Shown here piece after piece: positions 1 through 8,203 of a stretch of 37,337 nt of DNA. Where the stretch lies: the NCBI GenBank assembly GCA_007693505.1, contig REDL01000038.1, positions 1 to 37,337 of the forward strand, read 5' to 3'. This DNA comes from Desulfovibrionales bacterium (GTDB taxonomy: Bacteria; Desulfobacterota; Desulfovibrionia; Desulfovibrionales; Desulfonatronaceae). How positions within the stretch are numbered: the first letter of the stretch is position 1; the number at the start of each line of letters is the position of its first letter. Under the pieces are notes generated by a model that saw only the letters and a program-made list of their open reading frames with translations, made no database searches and was not told the origin of the DNA. A program made the position numbers and the translations under genes.

Positions 1-90
1 TGCCCAAAATTCGGCCAAAAAACATGATTTTGGCCTTGCTTCGAGTAAACTTGGGTTAACAGGCTGTCCAATTTTTGGGGTCCACTATAC
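1..90 (-). mobile_element. Possible insertion-sequence end at the window edge
   Basis: Read on the minus strand from position 84, the sequence begins TGGACCCCAAAAATTGGACA. This resembles the terminal inverted repeat of IS3-family elements of the IS150 type, whose ends typically carry CCCCAAAA followed by TTGGACA. If so, the element extends leftward out of the window and only its last ~84 bases are visible. A perfect 8-bp inverted repeat (ggccaaaa at 13-20, ttttggcc at 28-35) lies inside and could be a terminator of the lost transposase gene. No transposase reading frame or second end can be seen here, so the call rests on the end motif alone. Confidence 0.3.
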
Positions 91-475
91 TGCTTCGCCA
101 GGGCAGCACGGGTATTTACCCGCTGAAGTACTCCGCACCGGTCAGTCTTAAAACAATTTCACGGCCTGACTGAAAATCTCACGCACGCACGATACTCTGC
201 TGGACGCCATGCTCCGGGAGTCCTCACCCGCAAGGGAAATCCTTGAACGTTGTGGACTTGTACGATTTCAATTTTCTGGTTGACACGATTGCAAAAGGCA
301 GGAACAAAGGTCTAAAATGACATAACTGTAGCAACTCTGACCTGCGTTTCGGACATTCATGCAGGGCTTGATCAGGAGCATTACGCGTTTATGACACAAT
401 TCTGCGCTTGCTGAGGTAGGTCGCCCTTGCAGGGCTCTTCCTGCTTTCCCATCCTTGTCCCAGGCTGTATACATG
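91..475. other. Non-coding stretch with no recognisable gene
   Basis: Between the possible IS end and the first repeat element I see no open frame with coding character. Long minus-strand frames through this stretch have no recognisable domain and run through the repeat element. The last seven bases (469-475, atacatg) form the left direct repeat flanking the MITE copy that follows. Confidence 0.4.
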
Positions 476-607
476 ATGTTACTGCAGAAAGTCGCAAGAC
501 CTTGAAATTCCTCATTCCGGCGAAAGCCGGAATCCAGTCTTTCCAAGGTGTTGAGCAAAATCACATCACACGTTTTCGCGGGAAAAGGGACTTTTTGCAG
601 TGACCGC
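476..607 (-). mobile_element. MITE copy A (about 132 bp)
   Basis: This is a member of a repeat family found five times in the window. In this orientation it begins with gttactgcagaaagt and ends with actttttgcagtgac, which are imperfect terminal inverted repeats. A central hairpin has arms attccggc and gccggaat around a four-base loop. The element is flanked by the direct repeat atacatg at 469-475 and 608-614, as expected for a target-site duplication. It encodes no credible protein, so it would have to be mobilised in trans. Confidence 0.75.
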
Positions 608-660
608 ATACATGTTGCCCCTTTGGGGCTGAAATCAAGCCCTGAAACGGCAAAACAGGT

Positions 661-813
661 ACAGCCCAGAGCAACATCGCCCTGACTGCCTACGCCAAGG
701 CCGGAGATCGAGAGAAGTTCCTGGAGGCCGGAATGAACGATTACCTGGCCAATCCGGTAAAGATGGATGAATTGGTGAAGGTGCTGGAGAAGAATCGCCA
801 AACCGAGACATGA
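661..813 (+). pseudogene. C-terminal remnant of a response-regulator receiver domain
   Basis: This frame reads IALTAYAKAGDREKFLEAGM, then NDYLANPVKMDEL, then a short charged tail to the TGA at 811-813. It is the alpha4-beta5-alpha5 end of a CheY-like receiver (canonical form ALTA-A--GD-EK-L-AGMDDYLAKPV---EL). The phospho-acceptor aspartate and the N-terminal two thirds are missing, and no start codon with a ribosome site is present. The normally invariant lysine of the K-P pair is replaced by asparagine (ANPV), consistent with decay. MITE copy A sits about 50 bases upstream. It may be the broken tail of a hybrid histidine kinase or stand-alone regulator; the intact kinase that follows has no receiver of its own. 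Confidence 0.7.
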
Positions 814-908
814 TGCGCAATGTACCCGTGAACACGTCGATGGGTGTCACAACCCAATCCTAATTTCATGACAACACCGTCTCAGACTGGAGTCGCGAGG
901 TACGCCAC

Positions 909-2684
909 ATGAGTGAGATCGTTTACATCCTGGGGATTGTGCTGCAGGCCGCCGCCGGGATCATGGCTCTGATGCAGGTGCGCAGCGCGCCTCACCGCCT
1001 GCCGTGGTTTTTGATCGCGATATCTTCGCTGCTGATTGTTTTTCGCCGTTCAGCCACGTTGGGCGAGTTCATCCAGGCGGAACGTGAACTGGCCCCAGCC
1101 GAGGTCATCACTCTGATCGTCTCTCTGCTTTTTTTTCTCGGAGTCCTGCTCATGGCCCGGATGTTTCGCGATATTTCCGTGGCACAGGAAGCCTTGAAGG
1201 AGAACGAACAACATTTCAGGCTGCTGGCTGACAACGCGCCCGATGGAATTTTTATCCAGGTAAATTATCGCTTTGCCTATCTGAACAAGGCCTGCCTGCG
1301 GCATTTTGGCGCCCAGTCTGAAGAAGATCTCCTGGGCCAGTCCGTGATTGATCGCTTTCATCCGGACATCCAGCACATTGTCCGGGAGCGGATACGTCTG
1401 CTCAATGAAGATCGTCAGCCTGTGGCTTTGATGGAGCAAAAACACATTCGCCTGGACGGAGAGCCCATCAATGCCGAAGTATCCGCGGCTCCGTTCCAGT
1501 TCAAGGGGGAGAAGGGGGCGCTTGTTTTTGTGCGCAACATCGAGAAGCGGAAGAAGCTGGAACTGGCCTTGACTGAGAGTGAGAAAAAATTCAGGACGTT
1601 CGCCGATTTCACAGCCGACTGGGAGTATTGGCAAGGTCCGGATGGCCGGTTTATTTATGTTACACCGTCCTGTGAAGGGATTTCAGGGTATGCACCCGAC
1701 ATGTTCATGCAGGATCCGAAGCTGATGCTACGCATCATCCATCCTGAGGACCGGGCAACCATGACCTGCCTGGATAGCCAGCAAAATAGACCGGTTGAGG
1801 GGGTGCATGTCGGAACGGACCTGCGCATCATTACCCGTGCACAGGAAATTCGATGGATTGCTCATCGCTGCCATGCAGTCTCCTCCTCTGACGGAAAATT
1901 TCTTGGCCGCCGCGGCAGCAATCGGGACATCACCGAGCACAAGCTCCGCGAAGATGAAATCAGGAAGATCAATCAACAGCTTCAGCAAGCCAATTCTGAG
2001 AAAGATATGCTCTTTTCCATTATCGGGCATGACCTGAGGTCGCCCATGTCAGGGATCCTGGCTTCAACGACAATGCTGGTGAACGATCACGATACGCTCT
2101 CCCGAAAAGACAGTCAGGCCCTTTTTAACGCGTTGCGAGACAGCGCCGTGAATATCATGGCGCTCCTGGAGGACCTATTGCAATGGGCACGCATGAACCA
2201 GGGGGGAATCGAGTACGAACCCTCACCATGCAGTCTGCACGCCCTGTTCGAACAAAGCCTGGCCATGGCCCAGAATGTGGCCAACCGCAGGCAAATCACT
2301 CTTCATATGGAGATTGCGCCACATTTGAGCGTAGTGGTCGATAAACCAATGATCAAAACCGTGATCCGCAATATCCTCCTCAATGCGATCAAGTTTACCC
2401 ACCAGGGCGGTGCAATCCACATCACGGCCAGGCTTGAAGACCAGAAGGCAATTGTTGCTGTACAGGACAACGGCATCGGCATGGATAAGCACGTTCTGGC
2501 CTCGATCTTTTCCCTGGAAAAGAAGAATAAACGCCAGGGTACGGACGGCGAAAAGGGCACCGGCCTGGGGCTCATTCTCTGCAGGCAGTTCATTGACCAG
2601 CACGGCGGGCGCATCTGGGTTGAGAGCGAGCCGGACAAGGGCACAACGGTGTTTTTCACGCTGCCGATTGCAGAAAAACACTGA
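909..2684 (+). CDS. PAS-domain sensor histidine kinase
   Basis: A 591-residue membrane histidine kinase. Three hydrophobic segments occupy roughly residues 5-24, 33-48 and 60-86. Two PAS sensor domains follow (about 100-225 and 226-345), the second with the FxxxxADWEYWxxPDGxF pattern typical of PAS folds. The HisKA dimerisation domain has the H-box IIGHDLRSP with phospho-acceptor His374. The ATPase domain shows the N-box around Asn492, DNGIGM near 520 and GTGLGL near 550, so it should be catalytically active. It acts at the cytoplasmic membrane and would transfer phosphate to a response regulator. No intact regulator gene is adjacent, so it is an orphan kinase with unknown signal. The ATG at 909 is chosen because the hydrophobic N terminus starts there; a weak gaggt lies upstream. 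Confidence 0.9.
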   Translation: MSEIVYILGIVLQAAAGIMALMQVRSAPHRLPWFLIAISSLLIVFRRSATLGEFIQAERELAPAEVITLIVSLLFFLGVLLMARMFRDISVAQEALKENEQHFRLLADNAPDGIFIQVNYRFAYLNKACLRHFGAQSEEDLLGQSVIDRFHPDIQHIVRERIRLLNEDRQPVALMEQKHIRLDGEPINAEVSAAPFQFKGEKGALVFVRNIEKRKKLELALTESEKKFRTFADFTADWEYWQGPDGRFIYVTPSCEGISGYAPDMFMQDPKLMLRIIHPEDRATMTCLDSQQNRPVEGVHVGTDLRIITRAQEIRWIAHRCHAVSSSDGKFLGRRGSNRDITEHKLREDEIRKINQQLQQANSEKDMLFSIIGHDLRSPMSGILASTTMLVNDHDTLSRKDSQALFNALRDSAVNIMALLEDLLQWARMNQGGIEYEPSPCSLHALFEQSLAMAQNVANRRQITLHMEIAPHLSVVVDKPMIKTVIRNILLNAIKFTHQGGAIHITARLEDQKAIVAVQDNGIGMDKHVLASIFSLEKKNKRQGTDGEKGTGLGLILCRQFIDQHGGRIWVESEPDKGTTVFFTLPIAEKH

Positions 2685-3052
2685 ACGCAACTTTCGCTGT
2701 TGCTGCTCCAGTCCGGCTCAGGATCAAAGATATTGGTATTGTTGCCATGCAACGGGGGAACATCCTGCTTACGTAGAATACCGGACACGGCTGAAACAGT
2801 GTCGCCCTCGGACTGAAGGCGGCTGAAAGGCTGTCGCTTTGAACGGGAGTATTACCACTACAGTGAAACTTACAAGAATTACGCGTTCTTTTCCTGTAAA
2901 CCATCAGTCCAGGAAAGATACTCTGTGAACAATCAAGGCCGCAGAAGAATGAACCACGGGGCACACGGGGGGCACGGAGGAGCATATTGCCAAAAACCTG
3001 GATTTCTTTCCCCTCTTTTCCCATTGGCCTAAAACCAACCCGACAATCCAGA
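2685..3052. other. Intergenic region between kinase and DUF1643 gene
   Basis: I see no gene here. Around 2950-2980 there is a low-complexity run of accacgggg-like units (gaaccacggggcacacgggg and ggcacggagg), a kind of short degenerate repeat found between genes in many environmental genomes. The ggagg at 2976-2980 lies six bases before a TTG at 2987 that would extend the next reading frame by 22 codons, but it is part of this repeat and may be fortuitous. Confidence 0.4.
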
Positions 3053-3562
3053 ATGCGTTTCAACCACATTCCAGACGTCACGGTCACGGCTGACTTTGCC
3101 ATGGAGAACGGACAGCGGTACCGTTACCGTCTGGACGTCGCGCTGGAGAACCCGCCCCCGGCCAACGCGACCGCCTGCGTGATCATGATGAATCCGAGCT
3201 ACGCCTGCGTCGAGCATGCGGACAAGTCGGTCCAGTTCATGGAACGTATCGTCTTTCTCAAACAACTGCCGGAATTTGCCGATGTCGGAAGGCTGATCGT
3301 GGTCAACCAGTTTGCCAAGATCCAGACCAGAAATTTTCAGGGACTGCCCCAGGATATCGGTTCGCGCAACAACGCGGCAATCCAGACGGCTTTTGCGGAA
3401 TCGGGCATCATCATTGCTGCCTGGGGATGTGCCAATCCGTTTCACAACCGGATCGCCCTTATCAGCGAGCTTCTGGCGACCATGATGCCAGGCAAGCGCC
3501 TGTACCGGACCAGCAAGCATCCCTCCCGGGGCAAATACGCGGGCTTCATCCTGCCCTGGTGA
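3053..3562 (+). CDS. DUF1643 family protein
   Basis: A 169-residue soluble protein of the DUF1643 family (Pfam PF07799), whose function is not known. The diagnostic region is VIMMNPSYACVEHADKSV followed by a segment on naming and position (GRLIVVNQFAKIQT), then IIIAAWGCANPF and a C-terminal RTSKHPSRGKYA segment. I start it at the ATG at 3053 because the family usually begins shortly before the RYRYRL strand. A TTG at 2987 with a ggagg six bases upstream would add 22 poorly conserved residues and cannot be excluded. The stop is five bases before the acetyltransferase start, so the two are probably co-transcribed. Confidence 0.8.
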   Translation: MRFNHIPDVTVTADFAMENGQRYRYRLDVALENPPPANATACVIMMNPSYACVEHADKSVQFMERIVFLKQLPEFADVGRLIVVNQFAKIQTRNFQGLPQDIGSRNNAAIQTAFAESGIIIAAWGCANPFHNRIALISELLATMMPGKRLYRTSKHPSRGKYAGFILPW

Positions 3563-3567
3563 CAACC

Positions 3568-4659
3568 ATGCCAACCATTCGCGAACTATTCCCTGACGAC
3601 TGGCCGGCTGTGCAGGCCATGGCCCAGCGCTCATTTCCCGCTCCCCAGGGCAAGTTTATCCGCCCCACCGAGGAAGGAACCCTGGCGCTCGTTGATGACA
3701 CTCCTGCCGCTGCCGCCCTCTTGCGGACATTCCCCCTTCGTGACGGTCGCCGGGTTGGATACATCGCCTGGCTGTTCACCGACCCTGCGTTCCAGAGCCA
3801 AGGGCTGGCTAAACGTCTGATCGCCGCCTCTGTTGCCCGTCTGGAGGACTTGGGCTGCCGGCATATTCTGACCGACATCGAAGGTCACAACACGGCCTCT
3901 GCGTTTTCTTTTGTCGGCAATGGCTTCCGGCGCATTGGCTTTGCCGATCAGTGGCGGATAATCGGACCGTCCAACTTGCCCCGTCTTTGGTTGAGAACCG
4001 TTGACCCGGGTCATTTCATCTGGATGAGGGACGTGAACCCGGCATTGCCCCGACCAGACCTGCAACGCCTGAGCACCTGGGGCATCAACTGGCTCTTCGC
4101 CTTGACAGCCACCCTCTTCGGCACAAGCCTGCTTTCCTTCATTTCCTTGAACCGGCCTTCGGGCACGGATGCCCTGGCTCTGCTCCTGGGTGTCGTTCTG
4201 GTGTTCGGCTTCCGGGAGGCGGCCATGCGCATGACGGCCAAGGCCAAAGGCTGGCCGTTGGAATACCGAATATGGGATTCGGCATTCATCTTCGCCCTGC
4301 CTGTCGCCGTGCTCTTTGGCAAGCTCTTCCCGTTGCCGGGAGGACTGTATCCCCGGCAGGACAGGTGGCGCTATCCAGATGCCCTGCCCGCACTGGGCCT
4401 TGCCGCGGTTGCCGGGACCATATCCGTCATGGCCCTTGTTGCACTGTCATTGGTCGTCTCCAGGATGCAGGTCCAAGGCTTTATGCAGGCCCTGGCCAGC
4501 GCCGTGCTGTTCATCGGAAAGCCCCTGCTGCTGTTCGATTCCATCCTGGCCTTCCCCCCGTTCTCCTGCTTCAATGCCCGACGTATTTTCGACCTGCACC
4601 GTGGACTCTGGGCCGGGTTCGCGGTTCTCGGGGCTATTCTGTTCCTGTGGCGAATATGA
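3568..4659 (+). CDS. GNAT acetyltransferase fused to a degenerate site-2-protease-like membrane domain
   Basis: A 363-residue two-part protein. Residues 1-150 form a GNAT N-acetyltransferase domain, with the acetyl-CoA-binding segment TDPAFQSQGLAKRLIAASV and the N-x-ASAFSFVGNGFRRIGF helix-strand at its end. From about residue 170 there are roughly six hydrophobic segments. The layout resembles membrane metalloproteases of the M50/site-2 type: FREAAMRMTAKAKGW falls where HExxH-R-ARR-G is expected, followed by EYRIWDSAFIFALPVAVLFG and PLPGGLY. The metal-binding histidines are not present (R216-E217-A-A-M220), and the LDG aspartate position reads Asn336 in CFNARRIF. It is therefore likely non-catalytic as a protease. 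The substrate of the acetyltransferase is unknown. The start follows the DUF1643 stop by five bases. Confidence 0.75.
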   Translation: MPTIRELFPDDWPAVQAMAQRSFPAPQGKFIRPTEEGTLALVDDTPAAAALLRTFPLRDGRRVGYIAWLFTDPAFQSQGLAKRLIAASVARLEDLGCRHILTDIEGHNTASAFSFVGNGFRRIGFADQWRIIGPSNLPRLWLRTVDPGHFIWMRDVNPALPRPDLQRLSTWGINWLFALTATLFGTSLLSFISLNRPSGTDALALLLGVVLVFGFREAAMRMTAKAKGWPLEYRIWDSAFIFALPVAVLFGKLFPLPGGLYPRQDRWRYPDALPALGLAAVAGTISVMALVALSLVVSRMQVQGFMQALASAVLFIGKPLLLFDSILAFPPFSCFNARRIFDLHRGLWAGFAVLGAILFLWRI

Positions 4660-4719
4660 GGATGGCGTAGAGCAGGTCAGGCCTGCCCCTTACCCAAAAT
4701 ATTTTCCGGAACATCCATG

Positions 4720-4850
4720 CGGTCACTGCAAAAAGTACTTTTTCACGCGAAAATGTGTGATGTGATTTTGCTCAACACCTTGGAAAGACTGGATTCCGGC
4801 TTTCGCCGGAATGACGAATTTCAAGTTTTTGCGACTTTCTGCAGTAACGT
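4720..4850 (+). mobile_element. MITE copy B (131 bp)
   Basis: Same family as copy A in the opposite orientation. It has gtcactgcaaaaagt at the left and actttctgcagtaac at the right, and a central attccggc-tttc-gccggaat hairpin. It is flanked by the perfect 8-bp direct repeat catccatg at 4712-4719 and 4851-4858. It lies just after the acetyltransferase gene. Confidence 0.8.
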
Positions 4851-4858
4851 CATCCATG

Positions 4859-5004
4859 ACGATTTTTGTAAGCTCTCCGCGGGGAGACACAAAACCAAAT
4901 CAAACGGACATTGGCCCAGCCCGAAAATCTTCAGTATCTTTGTGGGCAGATTGGATTGCAGGGCAGCTTCCCAGACGGCTTTGCTGCCAAGGATGCATGC
5001 TCAC
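4859..5004. other. Intergenic sequence after MITE copy B
   Basis: No gene is supported. On the minus strand a short frame reads AVWEAALQSNLPTKILKIFG, which has coding-like composition but matches nothing I recognise. It could be the tail of a decayed gene downstream of the toxin. Confidence 0.3.
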
Positions 5005-5277
5005 TCAATACTCTCCATAAACCTTGCTTTTATGGCCGACCCTGACGATCAGGACGGTAACTTCCTGGTCCTGGATATCGGCAATGACCCGAAAAGCGTC
5101 AACTCGATATTTCCAGAGGCCAGTCAGGTTGTGTCGTAATGGATTGCCAAACCGCCTGGGATCTTCGTCTGTGGCAATACGCTTGCGTAAAAAATTCAGG
5201 ATATTGCTTCTGGCCTTTCGATCCAGTTTGGCCAATTCTTTTCTGCCCGGACCGGCAATCCTAGCGGACCAAGACAA
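5005..5277 (-). CDS. RelE/ParE-family toxin (type II toxin-antitoxin system)
   Basis: A 90-residue protein of the RelE superfamily. It has the usual signature KELAKLDRKARSNILNFLRK, a central NPLRHNLTGLWKYRVDAFRV (the GLWRYRVGDYRVI motif), and the final strand VLIVRVGHKSKVYGEY. RelE-type toxins generally cleave mRNA at the ribosome; whether this one is active cannot be read from sequence, but the fold is full length. The start appears to be TTG at 5277, which overlaps the end of the upstream antitoxin-containing frame by 17 bases, the usual arrangement for such pairs. What is unusual is that the upstream partner is a chimeric, probably damaged gene. Confidence 0.85.
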   Translation of the reverse strand: MSWSARIAGPGRKELAKLDRKARSNILNFLRKRIATDEDPRRFGNPLRHNLTGLWKYRVDAFRVIADIQDQEVTVLIVRVGHKSKVYGEY

Positions 5278-5602
5278 GGTCGCTCTCTACCTCATCCAGG
5301 GAGTACGTCACGCTCCTGCCGGCCCGGATGTCCTCCACCACGTTGTCTGAACTAAGGTGTTTAAAACGTAGGTGGTCTCTCCCGGCCTGGGCTGATTGGG
5401 CAGTCAGTTCGGCAACCGCGGCCTCGGCCTGGGCAACGACGTTCTCGTATTCTTGCAAGGCAAGCGTGGCCAGAACCTGCTGGTCCTGAACCCGGTCACC
5501 CCCTTCCTTCACGACCAAACAATCCATTCCCCTGACGGGAAAACGACCTTTCGCCTCTTTGTGAAACATATCTGTGCCACCTACACATGCCATTAGTAGC
5601 AC
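5261..5602 (-). pseudogene. Chimera of an efflux periplasmic-adaptor N terminus and an antitoxin C terminus
   Basis: A 113-residue open frame made of two unrelated parts. Residues 1-75 look like the beginning of an RND/HlyD-type periplasmic adaptor lipoprotein: a lipobox-like LLMAC, then FPVRGMDCLVVKEGGDRVQ and QQVLATLALQEYENVVAQAE, the usual biotinyl-lipoyl strand and hairpin start. Residues 82-113 (SSDNVVEDIRAGRSVTYSLDEVESDL) look like the toxin-binding tail of a RelB/CopG-type antitoxin, whose DNA-binding domain is missing. Upstream codons in frame continue a signal peptide (KNIIFFFV) back to an ATA where an ATG would be expected, so the adaptor start may be mutated; GTG at 5602 is the first usable start. 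Translation could still supply an antitoxin tail to the overlapping toxin gene. Confidence 0.6.
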
Positions 5603-5957
5603 GAAAAAAAATATTATATTTTTTATTTGCCAATAATACTAAAATTATCTATTTGAATTTGCTGTCCGAGGCAAAATAGAATTACAAAAGCGAAGAACGT
5701 TTCACCTTGAGTAACGAAAGAGATCATGGCCTACCTTGGGCATACTCAAAAAAATAATAAATCAGCATAGTTTGAGTACAACCATATTCCTGAACTGGAT
5801 TCCCTCCTCTGCGGGAATGACTTGCTGTTCCCTGCCGAGCCCGAATCAGTCATGCCGATGAACCCTTTCCTCGTGTAGACGGAAAACGGGTGTCCAGACC
5901 GTTTTTACTCGGATGTACCGAGCAACTTCCCCATAAAATAACCAGAAGGACCATATC
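5603..5957. other. AT-rich intergenic region before the TonB2-type operon
   Basis: Positions about 5600-5775 are clearly richer in A and T than the surroundings and hold no gene. Around 5793-5832 there is a short fragment resembling the genomic repeats elsewhere in the window (ctggattccctcctctgcgg followed by gaatgactt). The promoter of the uptake operon should lie between here and 5957, but I cannot name a convincing -35/-10 pair. An agaagga at 5944-5950 is the ribosome site for the next gene. Confidence 0.4.
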
Positions 5958-6845
5958 GTGAGGTCGCGTCATTTTTCGTTGTGGATTCCACTGTTGCTGT
6001 TTCTGGGGGCGCTGACCCTTTACCGGCCGTCACCCCTCAACGCTTCAAATCGACTGACCCAGGCCCTCGATGCCGAGGATGCCATCCTCCGCCAGACCCA
6101 GGAATCCCAGGCTCGGGTGAACGCCATGGCCGACGAGACCCTCCGGCTGGTCCAGGAGTATCGGGCTTTGCGGCGGGAGCAGGAGAACCTGGCCGTGTAC
6201 AACGCCAACCTGGAAGACATGGTCCGGTCCCAGGTGGCCGAGGTGGTTTCGCTGGAGCGGCAGATCGAGGAGATCAAGGTCACCCAGCGGGAGATCGTGC
6301 CCTTGATGCTGCGCATGCTGGGCGGACTGGAGGCCTTGGTGGTCGCGGACCTGCCGTTCCTTCTGGAGGAGCGGATGGCCCGGGTGGAGGGGTTGCGGGC
6401 CTTGATGCGCCGGGCCGACGTGGATGTTCCGGAGAAGTTCCGCCAGATCATGCAAGCCTATCAGACCGAGGCCGACTACGGGCGAACCATTGAGGCCTAT
6501 CAGGGCGAACTGATCGCGGACCACGAACCAGGGCGCAGCGTCGAGTTCCTGCGGATCGGCCGGCTGGTCCTGGCCTATCAGACCCTGGACCGAAGCGAGA
6601 GCGGCTTCTGGGATGCCCGGCACCAAACCTGGACACCTCTGGATAACCGCCACAATCAATCCATTCGCCAGGGTTTGCGCATCGCGGCCCGACAGGCCGC
6701 GCCGGAGTTGATCCAGGTTCCGGTGAACGTCTCCACGCCGTGGATGGAACCGGTTCTTCCCGGTTCTCCAGATGCCAACGCCGAATTCGAAGGCCTGAAC
6801 AACACGGAAACGGAGACTGAAAATGGCCTGGAGGCGCGACGATGA
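5958..6845 (+). CDS. DUF3450 periplasmic coiled-coil protein of a TonB2-type system
   Basis: A 295-residue protein with an N-terminal signal peptide or anchor (about residues 6-25). A long heptad-rich coiled coil follows (30-115: LRREQENL, VSLERQIEEIK), and then a globular part with LPFLLEERMARVEGL, GRLVLAYQTLDRSESGFWD and LRIAARQAAPELIQVPV. This is the DUF3450 (PF11932) pattern. In vibrios and related bacteria the family is encoded directly ahead of TtpC-ExbB-ExbD-TonB operons and is thought to assist them in the periplasm; its biochemical role is not settled. Start is GTG at 5958, seven bases after agaagga. The stop overlaps the next start by four bases (ATGA), indicating translational coupling. 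Confidence 0.85.
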   Translation: MRSRHFSLWIPLLLFLGALTLYRPSPLNASNRLTQALDAEDAILRQTQESQARVNAMADETLRLVQEYRALRREQENLAVYNANLEDMVRSQVAEVVSLERQIEEIKVTQREIVPLMLRMLGGLEALVVADLPFLLEERMARVEGLRALMRRADVDVPEKFRQIMQAYQTEADYGRTIEAYQGELIADHEPGRSVEFLRIGRLVLAYQTLDRSESGFWDARHQTWTPLDNRHNQSIRQGLRIAARQAAPELIQVPVNVSTPWMEPVLPGSPDANAEFEGLNNTETETENGLEARR

Positions 6846-8203
6846 TCGGCTTTTTCCCGGTATCCGTTGCCATACTGATCGTTTTGACACTTCTTGGCTC
6901 CCCTCTCCCTGCTCAGCCATCCACCGGCCTGGACGTCTTCCTGGAGCAGGTCCGCCAACGGGCCAAGAACGAGGAACGGATCAACCAAGAGCGGGAACAA
7001 GAATTTGGCGCTGATCTGGACGCGGCCCGCGCGCGTATCCAGAAGGCCCGCTCAGCTGTCCGTGCGGAGCAGGATCGCCAGGAACTTCTACTCAAGAACT
7101 TCGAGGCCAACGAGGCAATTCTCACGGAGTTGGAAGCCCTCCTGCACGAGGAGCAGGGCGGGCTGGGCGAGATGTTCGGCGTGGTGCGCCAAAGTGCCGG
7201 GGATTTTCATGCCCAGTTTGTCGGCTCCCTGGCCATGGCCGACAGGCCCGAGGCTCTGGAATTCCTCGACGGGCTGAGCGACAGCCGGACCCTGCCGGGC
7301 ATGGCCGAGCTGGAGCGGATGTGGATTCTGGTCCTGGAGGAAATGGTCGACTCGGGCCGGGTGGACCGCTTTGTCGGCGAGGTGGTTCTGCCGGACGGCA
7401 CGAAGCAGGACAGTGAGGTGCTCCGGATCGGCGCGTTCAATGCCGTGGCCGATGGGCGGTACCTGTCCCACGTTCAGGGCCGCAACCAATTTCTGGAACT
7501 GCCGCGCCAACCCCGAAACCGACACCTGCGTTTAGCTCGTGAACTGGAGCAGGCCGAGCCGGGGGAAACGCGCTTCTTCGCCCTGGACCCTTCCCGGGGC
7601 GCGATCCTGGCTCACCTGGTCCAGTCGCCAACGCTCATCGAACGGATCAAGCAGGGCCGGGAGATCGGGCTGATCATCCTCGGCCTGGGCCTGTTCGGGC
7701 TGATCCTTTTTCTGGTCCGCTTCACCATCCTGGCCGTCATGGACCGCCGTATCCAGCGTCAACTGCGTTCCGAAACGCCCCTGGCGGACAACCCTCTGGG
7801 ACGGATCCTCCAGATCAGCGGCGCCAGTCGTCGCGTGGACCCGGAAACCCTGGAAATCCGCCTGGACGAGGCCGTACTCAAGGAAATTCCTTCTCTGGAA
7901 CGGGGCTTACGGACCATCAAGATCCTGGCTGCCATGGCCCCGCTTCTGGGCCTGTTGGGCACCGTGGTGGGGATGATCGAAACCTTTCAGGCCATCACCC
8001 TCTTCGGCACCGGCGATCCCCAGCTCATGGCCGGGGGCATCTCCCAGGCCCTGGTGACCACAGCCCTGGGCCTGTCCGTTGCGATTCCGCTGCTTTTCCT
8101 GCACAGCCTGGCCGCGGCCAAGAGCCGGACACTGGTGAACATCCTGGAGGAGCAGGGGGCGGGGTTGCTGGCCGAGCATATTCAAAGGACGCGGGAAAGA
8201 TGA
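6842..8203 (+). CDS. ttpC: TtpC-like MotA/TolQ/ExbB-family channel protein with long periplasmic coiled coil
   Basis: A 453-residue inner-membrane protein. It has an N-terminal signal-like segment (2-22) and a periplasmic coiled-coil and globular region to about residue 270. Three membrane helices follow near 275-300, 361-385 and 403-425; the last two carry the proton-channel core of the ExbB/TolQ family (MAPLLGLLGTVVGMIETF and ALVTTALGLSVAIPLLFLH). The size and layout match TtpC, the extra component required by TonB2 systems of Vibrio. It should couple the proton gradient, with ExbB, ExbD and TonB, to outer-membrane transport. It overlaps the DUF3450 gene by four bases and its TGA overlaps a small histidine-rich frame. 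The symbol is given by family resemblance. Confidence 0.85.
   Translation: MIGFFPVSVAILIVLTLLGSPLPAQPSTGLDVFLEQVRQRAKNEERINQEREQEFGADLDAARARIQKARSAVRAEQDRQELLLKNFEANEAILTELEALLHEEQGGLGEMFGVVRQSAGDFHAQFVGSLAMADRPEALEFLDGLSDSRTLPGMAELERMWILVLEEMVDSGRVDRFVGEVVLPDGTKQDSEVLRIGAFNAVADGRYLSHVQGRNQFLELPRQPRNRHLRLARELEQAEPGETRFFALDPSRGAILAHLVQSPTLIERIKQGREIGLIILGLGLFGLILFLVRFTILAVMDRRIQRQLRSETPLADNPLGRILQISGASRRVDPETLEIRLDEAVLKEIPSLERGLRTIKILAAMAPLLGLLGTVVGMIETFQAITLFGTGDPQLMAGGISQALVTTALGLSVAIPLLFLHSLAAAKSRTLVNILEEQGAGLLAEHIQRTRER

Noticed and set aside
268-801. A 177-codon minus-strand open frame
   Set aside because: It runs through MITE copy A and the receiver remnant in antisense; its composition and content match no protein family.
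4717-5139. An open frame starting in MITE copy B
   Set aside because: Near-identical peptides arise from each MITE copy; the frame is a product of the repeat and then runs antisense to the toxin.
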